DNA of 16,784 nucleotides from JBAZGH01 sp041652935 (GTDB taxonomy: Bacteria; Patescibacteriota; Patescibacteriia; Patescibacteriales; XYC2-FULL-47-12): positions 1 to 16,784 of the forward strand of contig JBAZGH010000022.1 of assembly GCA_041652935.1 (NCBI GenBank), written 5' to 3'. Within the stretch, counting starts at the first letter, position 1, and every line of letters starts with the position of its first letter. The position numbers and the translations under genes are program-made. This document shows, piece by piece, positions 7,366 to 11,882 of the stretch. Under the pieces are notes generated by a model. The model did no database searches. It was given only the letters and a program-made list of their open reading frames with translations, and was not told the DNA's origin.

Positions 7366-7390
7366 GCGCCCTTAATTGATTTAGGGGCAT
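7364..7390 (-). promoter_or_regulatory. Hairpin covering the RBS and start codon of the SerK-like gene
   Basis: In the minus-strand mRNA, ATGCCCCTAAA (7390-7380) can pair with TTAAGGG-C-GCAT (7375-7364), with one bulge and one mismatch. That places the AAGGG ribosome-binding site and the first bases of the start codon in the 3' arm. It lies downstream of the T-box terminator and could add translational control. Confidence 0.4.
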
Positions 7391-7422
7391 TATTTTTATC
7401 TTATTCATATATTTTTATAAAT

Positions 7423-7782
7423 AAAAAAAACTTTCCCATTCCTTAAACACAATAACTTTGTGTATAAGGGACGAAAAAGTTTTCCGCGGTTCCACCCTAT
7501 TTTCCCCAAAGGAGACGCTTTTACTGACTCAGGCCTTCGCCAATGCTACGGCCTGCAAGCCACCCTATTTTAAAATGGTTGCAAGTATAGACTTTAAACG
7601 AAGCGATAACAGTTGGGCCATGGTTACGGAACCTGCCGAATTGCCACTATTTGCCTCGCCGAAGCATCGGCGAAGGCGGGACGCAGCAATCATCCTGCTT
7701 TAGTTAATTTAAAGCGGCCATAGCGCAATCCCACTATTCGCGGGACTATGGCCAAGGATTTTATTTATAAAAAGAAACTATT
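7423..7782 (-). promoter_or_regulatory. Cysteine-specific T-box riboswitch (tRNA-Cys sensing)
   Basis: The leader, read on the minus strand, senses uncharged tRNA-Cys and lets transcription continue. Near its 5' end is a hairpin, GGCCATAG (7753-7746) with CTATGGCC (7723-7716). Its upper stem GCGGGA/TCCCAC region is capped by GAATA, and a five-base 3' bulge UUGCG (7728-7724) contains the codon UGC. Downstream comes the conserved T-box AGGGTGGAACCGCG (7498-7485), whose UGGA should pair with the UCCA end of tRNA-Cys, and CGTCCC. An antiterminator (AGGG with CCCT) competes with a long terminator (7482-7423), whose stem ACACAA/TTGTGT and CCC/GGG arms end in eight U. A middle region around 7590-7640 carries the AACTGTTATCG motif typical of the Stem II/III area. 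Confidence 0.93.
7652..7680 (-). repeat. Palindromic REP-like hairpin inside the cysteine T-box
   Basis: On the minus strand a 29-base unit, CCCGCCTTCGCCGATGC then TTCGGCGAGGCA, folds on itself. Near-identical copies occur in the second T-box leader at 10275-10303 and 10466-10494. Degenerate relatives occur at 7531-7552 and 10401-10422. Confidence 0.7.
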
Positions 7783-7788
7783 ATTAAT

Positions 7789-7816
7789 ATCATAATACTT
7801 TCTTGCGAAATGTCAA
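7789..7816 (-). promoter_or_regulatory. Promoter of the cysteine T-box operon
   Basis: On the minus strand TTGACA (7816-7811), a 16-base spacer and TATGAT (7794-7789) give a near-consensus promoter embedded in the last codons of the upstream gene. The predicted start is about 7782, just before the T-box. Confidence 0.8.
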
Positions 7817-8533
7817 GGGGCGGAGGAGTTTTATTTTTAATAGATTTGTTTTTTTTAGTTTGTAACACCAATATTTATTATAACTACCGACAAAAATAGG
7901 GTAATAGTCATTTATCTTTTTCCAATTTTCTAGATTTTTAGGTTTTGGTTTTTTCTTAGAGATGACACCAGTGACCTCATAAATTTTTCTTTTTTCAATT
8001 TCCTCTTTAAAAGTTATTTTTTTATTTTCATTTTTTATAAATTTTATTAGGATAACTGCCAGCTGTTCCTGTATTTCAGGATCAGTTTTTGGTCCGGATT
8101 CAATTTCAATTCCGGCTGGCATAAAAGTTGAAATCGAGCCGGTAGTTTCTTTTGCGTCTGGCCAGATTATTATTTTTTTAATATCAAATTTTAAGGCCAG
8201 CAATAAATTAGCTAAAGTTAACTTAGTGATAATGATAAAAATTCCAGTTTTTGAGTTAGAGCCGTGCAAATCAATAACATAATCATAATTTTTACTAATT
8301 TTTATTATTTTCTTAGCTCTTTTTTCTTCATAGTTGCCGTTTAATTTTCCAGGAAAAATTCTATTTAAATCAGCATCAATATAGCGTTTATTTTTTTTTA
8401 ACGCTTTTGGATTGGCAATTAATAAATCAAAATTTTTTCCTAACCAGCCTTTTTTAATTTTTTGCGCGACATCAACACACATCGGCTCATCGCCATGAGT
8501 TGCCGTAATAATTAATATTTTTTTCTTTTTCAT
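7790..8533 (-). CDS. Succinylglutamate desuccinylase/aspartoacylase-family zinc hydrolase
   Basis: This 247-residue protein has the zinc site of the AstE/AspA branch of the M14 peptidase fold: HGDE (13-16; His13 and Glu16), DADLNRIFPG (53-62) for substrate binding, and DLHGS (89-93; His90). A later GIEIESGP block supplies the likely catalytic glutamate. Family members remove acyl groups from amino acids such as N-acetylaspartate or N-succinylglutamate; the substrate here is unknown. It is very AT-rich and lysine-rich, like the bulk of the genome. The last codons contain the promoter of the next operon. The 91 bases upstream of its ATG are AT-rich and hold the terminator of the preceding gene but no clear ribosome-binding site. 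Confidence 0.88.
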   Translation of the reverse strand: MKKKKILIITATHGDEPMCVDVAQKIKKGWLGKNFDLLIANPKALKKNKRYIDADLNRIFPGKLNGNYEEKRAKKIIKISKNYDYVIDLHGSNSKTGIFIIITKLTLANLLLALKFDIKKIIIWPDAKETTGSISTFMPAGIEIESGPKTDPEIQEQLAVILIKFIKNENKKITFKEEIEKRKIYEVTGVISKKKPKPKNLENWKKINDYYPIFVGSYNKYWCYKLKKTNLLKIKLLRPLTFRKKVL

Positions 8534-8572
8534 AATATTAAGTTAATTAAATAAATTATATCATTAATTTTT

Positions 8573-8611
8573 AAAAAAATACGGGGAGGCGCAAGTGCTT
8601 TCGCGCCTCCC
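8573..8611 (-). terminator. Strong terminator after the ligase-like gene
   Basis: On the minus strand, GGGAGGCGC (8611-8603) pairs with GCGCCTCCC (8592-8584) around a 10-base loop, followed by CGTATTTTTTT. It begins 14 bases past the stop of the 8625-9536 gene. Confidence 0.9.
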
Positions 8612-8624
8612 GGTGAACGTCAGC

Positions 8625-9536
8625 TCAAAGATCGATAACTTTCTTAATCTGTTGCCAGCTGTCTTCTACTGGCATAGAGCGGGGAACGTCCCGCACTTCC
8701 AGCACTAGCCGCCCATTCCTTACCCGCAAACGGAACCACCACCAGACAGAGCGCAGGAACAAGTCAATATTTATTTGCTCACAGTCACGGAAGGGTCGGG
8801 CTGGCTGGGCGATTTGCAATGTCCCATTAGTTCCATTCATTACTACTTTGTGTGAGGACAGTGTTTCCACATAATCCCCGAACGTAGACGACGGCGGAAG
8901 TCCGTATCTCCCCGGTTCATATCCCGCCAGCGAATGTTCAATGTAGTATTCCCAGATTTTCCGGTTTGCCTCTGCCGGCCAGCCCGGTGTTCTTTCGTAA
9001 AATGCGGATAGAGCGCTTATCCACCCCATGCCTTCCTCTATCGATGCCAGGTCAATATTGAAATGCACGCAGGCGATATGCGCTAGGCCGAACAAGGCTG
9101 GGCCGTCAAGCTGACGCCAGATTTCATCTCTCATGTCCGGCTCAATTAATGTATCGTCAGAACATTCATCATAAGATGTCTTTAGGGCCGTGGCTCCACA
9201 GTCTTTTCCCGCTCGAATCAGATTCTCCAGCGCCTTGTTATGATTGTCAAAAGCATCAGGGCATGTCGACGGGCAAGGCGGGGTAACTAATTCAAAATTG
9301 TTTCGCCCCAGCTCATAACAAATACCGTAACCACCCTTTTTTACCTCGGTAATTTTTCCATTGCGCTGGACGTCAATAGTCCACCCATCGCTTGTCAGCT
9401 GACGCATTATGTTTTGCGAAGTTTGAACGGAAATAGGCGTTCCGTTCTGGCTAAACAGAGTTTCTATCTCCAGACCTACCCTCCTGCCATTATCTGCACA
9501 TTGAGCTCCTTGAAAGTATTCTATAAGTCTCTGCAT
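8625..9536 (-). CDS. Carboxylate-amine / glutamate-cysteine ligase-like protein (GCS2 type)
   Basis: The 303-residue protein has the diagnostic blocks of the GCS2 / carboxylate-amine ligase superfamily in order: GLEIET (21-26, metal and ATP site), NFELVTPP (80-87), HIACVHFNID (153-162, the HVHVxx strand) and LVLEVRD (277-283). Such enzymes form amide bonds using ATP, typically gamma-glutamylcysteine or related amides; amidoligase-type relatives are an alternative. It is shorter than canonical GCS2 (about 370-450 residues). The start is supported by AAGGAG nine bases upstream. It is distinctly GC-richer than its neighbours and cysteine-containing (eight Cys), which suggests acquisition by transfer. 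In a window full of cysteine genes a thiol-peptide role is attractive but unproven. Confidence 0.65.
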   Translation of the reverse strand: MQRLIEYFQGAQCADNGRRVGLEIETLFSQNGTPISVQTSQNIMRQLTSDGWTIDVQRNGKITEVKKGGYGICYELGRNNFELVTPPCPSTCPDAFDNHNKALENLIRAGKDCGATALKTSYDECSDDTLIEPDMRDEIWRQLDGPALFGLAHIACVHFNIDLASIEEGMGWISALSAFYERTPGWPAEANRKIWEYYIEHSLAGYEPGRYGLPPSSTFGDYVETLSSHKVVMNGTNGTLQIAQPARPFRDCEQINIDLFLRSVWWWFRLRVRNGRLVLEVRDVPRSMPVEDSWQQIKKVIDL

Positions 9537-9573
9537 GACCCACTCCTTTGGAAGTGAACAAATTTGGCTATGC

Positions 9574-9610
9574 TAAAAGCAAAAGCCCCTTCTCTCATGG
9601 AGAAGGGGCT
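9574..9610 (-). terminator. Terminator of the TrpR-like gene
   Basis: AGCCCCTTCTC (minus 9610-9600) and GAGAAGGGGCT (9594-9584) form a perfect 11-bp stem with a five-base loop. TTTTGCTTTT follows on the minus strand. Confidence 0.88.
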
Positions 9611-9632
9611 GGGAGGAATATGTAAATTGAAT

Positions 9633-9956
9633 TTAAGCATATTTAACACAACTCTTTCTCCGTGAGAGAGAGCTGTGATGATGAAGCCGATTTAGCATTA
9701 ATTTATAACCGCCTTTACCATTTTTTAGCCATTTGGAGATGCGCGCGACAGTAGTTGAGCTTAGACCGGTTTTTTTAATAATTTGCGTATAAGGCATTTT
9801 TTCATCCAGCATTTGCGCGGCCTGCCAGCGCTTGGAAAATTCTTCCAGTTCCGCTTCAGTCAATAAATCGCGTAAAAAACGCTTAGCCTCTTTTTCGTCT
9901 TTTAGAGCTAAAATGGCTGAAATTAGGTTATTTATTTGTGGTTTATTTAAATCCAT
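9633..9956 (-). CDS. TrpR/YerC (YecD)-family transcriptional regulator
   Basis: The 107-residue protein matches the TrpR-related YerC/YecD family. A helical N-terminus (LISAILALKDEKEAKRFLRDLLTEAELEEFSKRWQAAQML, residues 11-50) is followed by the helix-turn-helix MPYTQIIKKTGLSSTTVARISKWLKNG (54-80) and GGYKLML. E. coli TrpR represses tryptophan genes when tryptophan is bound; whether this protein binds tryptophan is unknown. The last 17 residues (HHHSSLSRRKSCVKYA) do not resemble the family and derive from a repeat-like stretch. A consensus promoter with an overlapping palindrome (9969-9986) suggests autorepression. It is transcribed away from the tryptophan T-box unit that begins about 180 bases upstream. 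Confidence 0.88.
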   Translation of the reverse strand: MDLNKPQINNLISAILALKDEKEAKRFLRDLLTEAELEEFSKRWQAAQMLDEKMPYTQIIKKTGLSSTTVARISKWLKNGKGGYKLMLNRLHHHSSLSRRKSCVKYA

Positions 9957-9968
9957 ATGATATTTATC

Positions 9969-10011
9969 ACTTTAGTTAAGTAAAGTATAGCATGGATAAA
10001 ATATATGTCAA
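9969..10011 (-). promoter_or_regulatory. TrpR-like gene promoter with trp-operator-like palindrome
   Basis: On the minus strand TTGACA (10011-10006), a 16-base spacer and TATACT (9989-9984). The 18-base imperfect palindrome ACTTTAGTTAAGTAAAGT (9969-9986, plus strand) overlaps the -10 and start site. Its TAGTTAA core resembles the E. coli trp operator (ACTAGTTAACTAGT). Confidence 0.7.
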
Positions 10012-10039
10012 GCCTTTGCAGTAGATGTTATTTCTACCT

Positions 10040-10124
10040 TTTGTCATCCCCGCGAAAGCGGGGATCCCATCGATTAGACAATATGGTTGTTTTTATGAGA
10101 TTCCCGCTTTCGCGGGAATGACAA
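10040..10124. mobile_element. MITE-like element made of inverted CCCGC repeats
   Basis: TTTGTCATCCCCGCGAAAGC (starting at 10040) and its inverted counterpart ending GCGGGAATGACAAA (10124) form a 27-base, near-perfect terminal inverted repeat about 31 bases apart. Each arm is itself a hairpin (CCCCGC-GAAA-GCGGGG and CCCGC-TTTC-GCGGG). This is the widespread GTCATTCCCGCGAAAGCGGG type of bacterial repeat. No transposase is encoded. It ends 10 bases before the -35 of the tryptophan T-box. Confidence 0.7.
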
Positions 10125-10134
10125 ATAAAAGGAG

Positions 10135-10162
10135 TTGACAGATTTTTTGGATAGTGTATAAT
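10135..10162 (+). promoter_or_regulatory. Promoter of the second T-box unit
   Basis: TTGACA 10135-10140, a 16-base spacer and TATAAT 10157-10162. The predicted transcription start is near 10169. Confidence 0.85.
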
Positions 10163-10274
10163 AAAAATATCATTACAATTATCCCCGTCTATTTTCGACG
10201 GGGTAAACAAAATCTGTGACGTGCGTCCTCTGCTGAAAAGTGGAGGGTTGGGCGCACTGAGATGATTGTTGCAT

Positions 10275-10303
10275 CCCGCTTTCGCCAATGCTTCGGCGAG
10301 GCA
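10275..10303 (+). repeat. REP-like hairpin, copy in Trp T-box (proximal)
   Basis: A 29-base unit starting CCCGCTTTCGCCAATGC and ending TTCGGCGAGGCA folds into a hairpin. It occupies the same place, just after Stem I, as the copy in the cysteine T-box. Confidence 0.7.
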
Positions 10304-10465
10304 AGTAGTGGCAATCCGGCTTCCTCCGTAACCATAGGATAACTGTTATCGCTTCGTTTGAGCTTATACTTGCGGCCATTTTAGAGTAGGGTGGCTTGCA
10401 GGCCGTAGTTTTAGCGAAGGCCTGAGTCAGTAAAAGTGGCTTCGTATAAGTTATAGCAAGGAAAA

Positions 10466-10494
10466 CCCGCCTTCGCTAAAGCTTCGGCGAGGCA
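10466..10494 (+). repeat. REP-like hairpin, extra copy just before the T-box
   Basis: CCCGCCTTCGCTAAAGC then TTCGGCGAGGCA, only three bases before the T-box sequence. The cysteine leader has no counterpart here, so this copy seems to have been added after the two leaders diverged. Confidence 0.7.
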
Positions 10495-10601
10495 AAGAAG
10501 GTGGCACCGCGGAAGAAATCCCGTCCTTGGAACATAATTTTGTTATGTTTTGGGGATGGGATTTTTTAATTCCAAATTTGATCTTTACAAGGAGAAGTAT
10601 T

Positions 10602-10826
10602 ATGGCATGGGGTTGTCTTAGCAAAGAAGAGTTGACATTACATGGCGGAGGTAACTGCCCGTTTTCTGAATGCAGAGGAAGATTGCGCGTGGATGGAATG
10701 GTTGCGGCAACAGGTCAGAAAATCGCCGTCTGCAATGAGTGCGATAGTTTTTTTTGCGCCTATTGCGGAAAGCCAGCTGAGAAAGAAGGCGGAACCGACA
10801 AGTATTGTTGCGCTTGCAAGACTTAA
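10602..10826 (+). CDS. Cysteine-rich zinc-ribbon-like small protein under Trp T-box control
   Basis: The 74-residue protein has ten cysteines, at 5, 19, 24, 44, 47, 52, 55, 69, 70 and 72, arranged as C-x4-C, C-NE-C, C-AY-C and a terminal CCxC. This would suit two treble-clef or ribbon-type zinc sites. The start ATG 10602 is chosen over an upstream in-frame start at 10527 because that lies inside the T-box terminator, and because AAGGAG (10589-10594) sits seven bases before ATG 10602. It is the only gene between the T-box and a strong terminator. Only one Trp (residue 3) is present. No family is recognised with confidence. Genetically it resembles Bacillus anti-TRAP (a small zinc protein under a tRNA-Trp T-box), but the cysteine spacing differs and no TRAP gene is in view. 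Confidence 0.8.
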   Translation: MAWGCLSKEELTLHGGGNCPFSECRGRLRVDGMVAATGQKIAVCNECDSFFCAYCGKPAEKEGGTDKYCCACKT

Positions 10827-10849
10827 CTATGGGATTGCTCTTTATATCG

Positions 10850-10876
10850 GCGGAAAAGTTTTTTCCGCTTTTTTTT
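10850..10876 (+). terminator. Rho-independent terminator
   Basis: GCGGAAAA (10850-10857) pairs with TTTTCCGC (10861-10868), and TTTTTTTT follows. It closes the T-box transcription unit 24 bases after the Cys-rich gene. Confidence 0.95.
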
Positions 10877-10931
10877 GCCTTATTTTCTTTTTTTTGTTAA
10901 TATATATTTGATATAAATAATAAAAATAAAT

Positions 10932-11360
10932 ATGGCAAATAAAAAAATATTAATGGTTGAGGATGAGGAGACTTTGCGGGAAATGTACAAATTAAAATTT
11001 GAGGCGGCGGGTTATAATTTTATCGGCGTTCCGACCGGAGAAGAGGGGATTACTTTAGCGGAGAAAGAAAGCCCAGATTTGATGCTGATTGACTTAATGC
11101 TGAAAAATAAAATTGACGGAGGAAATATTGACGGCTTTGGCGTGATTGAAGAGTTGAAGAAAGATCCGAAGACAAAGAATATTCCCATGTACGCCCTGAC
11201 TAATTTAAACCAAGAGTCTGATATTGACCAGGTATTTAAACTGGGCGCAGACGGATTTTTCGTAAAGTCCGACTTGACGCCGCAGGAATTAATAGATAAT
11301 GTAGAGAGAATTTTTAAGGGGGAAAAAGTTGGATTGAAACCAGTAACTAGTAACCAGTAA
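10932..11360 (+). CDS. Stand-alone response regulator receiver domain
   Basis: The 142-residue CheY-like protein has only a REC domain. The acidic pair is Glu10/Asp11 (MVEDEE), the phospho-acceptor Asp54 (LMLIDLML), the switch Thr90 (YALTN) and the conserved Lys112 (FFVKSD). A small insertion (KNKIDGGNIDG, about 58-68) lengthens the loop after the phosphorylation site, as in many DNA-binding-free regulators of this type. It would take phosphate from a histidine kinase and act by protein contact; no output domain or partner is adjacent. No ribosome-binding site is seen. The last residues (PVTSNQ) are encoded by the start of a tandem repeat tract, so the natural C-terminus may have been altered. 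Confidence 0.93.
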   Translation: MANKKILMVEDEETLREMYKLKFEAAGYNFIGVPTGEEGITLAEKESPDLMLIDLMLKNKIDGGNIDGFGVIEELKKDPKTKNIPMYALTNLNQESDIDQVFKLGADGFFVKSDLTPQELIDNVERIFKGEKVGLKPVTSNQ

Positions 11361-11395
11361 TAAGTAACCAGTAACCAGTAACTAGAGACAAGTAA
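11341..11395 (+). repeat. Degenerate tandem repeat tract (AGTAACC units)
   Basis: Repeated CAGTAACTAGTAACCAGTAA-type units run from the end of the response regulator into the intergenic region. They include the stop codon of that gene. Confidence 0.75.
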
Positions 11396-11518
11396 CCCGC
11401 CCAAAGTTTCGCATTGAGGCGGGCAAGCAAGTAACAAGTGACGACGAACGACGAATACGCATAATTTAACAGAATTCGGAGTATTCGCATAGTTGTACGT
11501 CATTTTAGATACGTACAA
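11396..11518 (+). repeat. Cluster of intergenic hairpins
   Basis: Three inverted repeats lie in this gene-free stretch. CCCGCC/GGCGGG is at 11396-11423, CGAATAC/GTATTCG at about 11452-11487, and TTGTACGT/ACGTACAA at 11493-11518 (perfect 8-bp stem, 10-base loop). None is followed by a convincing U-tract. They look like repeat debris rather than a terminator. No coding sequence is visible between 11361 and 11574. Confidence 0.55.
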
Positions 11519-11574
11519 ATAATTTGGATTAAGCGATTAACGTCTAATTAAATCCGTATAAAGTAATTTCTAAT

Positions 11575-11754
11575 ATGATAAAAGTAAATAAAGAAATTTG
11601 CATTGGTTGCGGGACTTGCGCCGCCATTTGCGATAAAGTTTTTAAAATAAATGAAGATGAGTTTAAAGCAGAGGTAATAGACGAGAGTTCAACGGAAGAT
11701 TGCGTGCAGGAGGCGATTGAGGCCTGCCCGGTGGATGCCATCAGTAAGGGATAA
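11575..11754 (+). CDS. Small [4Fe-4S] ferredoxin
   Basis: The 59-residue protein reads MIKVNKEICIGCGTCAAIC at the N-terminus and EACPVDAI near the C-terminus. Cys9, Cys12, Cys15 and Cys51 (followed by Pro) are the ligands of a single [4Fe-4S] cluster. Cys19 and Cys43 occupy the positions that form a disulfide in the Thermotoga maritima ferredoxin, whose length and pattern are nearly the same. It would serve as a low-potential electron carrier in the cytoplasm. Its partner is not evident; the Fe-S desulfidase and queuosine genes in the window give no direct link. No ribosome-binding site is visible before ATG 11575. Confidence 0.92.
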   Translation: MIKVNKEICIGCGTCAAICDKVFKINEDEFKAEVIDESSTEDCVQEAIEACPVDAISKG

Positions 11755-11768
11755 TAACGTGAAAGATT

Positions 11769-11851
11769 ATAATGCAAATCTTCAAATTTATGCAAATGCC
11801 TCAAAAATTTTTATGCAAATTCGCATAATTATTAATTTGAAGAATTTGCAT
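11769..11851 (+). promoter_or_regulatory. ATGCAAAT repeat array upstream of the queuosine transporter
   Basis: ATGCAAAT occurs at 11772-11779, 11790-11797 and 11813-11820, with a partial TTCAAAT between the first two. ATGCAAATTC (11813-11822) is mirrored by GAATTTGCAT (11842-11851), a perfect 10-bp inverted repeat. The block 11769-11820 is nearly the same as 12555-12608 upstream of tgt. A transcription-factor array or a shared RNA leader are both possible; it does not match the preQ1 riboswitch pattern. Confidence 0.6.
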
Positions 11852-11882
11852 ATAATTTGTAGATTCGCATTATAAAAACAAT

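Larger units (their letters stand above)
10169..10567 (+). promoter_or_regulatory. T-box riboswitch, predicted tRNA-Trp specific
   Basis: A 5' hairpin CCCCGTC/GACGGGG (10183-10203) is followed by a short Stem I. GTGCG (10221-10225) pairs with CGCAC (10253-10257), and TCCTCTGC (10226-10233) with GTGGAGGG (10240-10247), with loop TGAAAA. The 3' bulge TTGGG (10248-10252) contains UGG, the Trp codon. Below it, ATC-TGT-GA against GA-GAT has the form of a kink-turn. The T-box AAGGTGGCACCGCGG (10498-10512) carries UGGC, which would pair with GCCA; tRNA-Trp has G73. AAGG/CCTT antiterminator pairing competes with a 22-bp terminator (10516-10537 with 10543-10564, all pairs or G-U) followed by T. About 170 bases are homologous to the cysteine T-box. 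The alternative reading is another G73 tRNA, but UGG is the only sensible codon in the bulge. Confidence 0.88.

Noticed and set aside
7458..7703. 81-residue open frame on the plus strand over the Cys T-box
   Set aside because: It is antisense to the riboswitch, whose conserved elements explain the sequence.
10034..10379. Open frames on the minus strand across the MITE-like element and Trp T-box (for example one containing CHSRESGNL)
   Set aside because: They are translations of repeat and riboswitch sequence on the opposite strand; the CHSRESGNL-type peptide is a known artefact of GTCATTCCCGC repeats.
10527..10601. Upstream in-frame start for the Cys-rich protein
   Set aside because: It lies within the T-box terminator hairpin and lacks an RBS; ATG 10602 has AAGGAG at ideal spacing.
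10602..10826. Direct homology of the Cys-rich protein to anti-TRAP
   Set aside because: The regulatory logic is similar, but cysteine spacing (CxxC-x4-CxxC plus a terminal CCxC) and length do not match what I know of anti-TRAP, and no TRAP gene is visible; kept only as analogy.
11341..11395. CRISPR array
   Set aside because: The units are short, contiguous and degenerate, with no spacers and no cas genes.
11755..11882. A preQ1 riboswitch upstream of the queuosine transporter
   Set aside because: No preQ1-I style CUA...ACC core or pseudoknot tail seen; the sequence is dominated by ATGCAAAT repeats.
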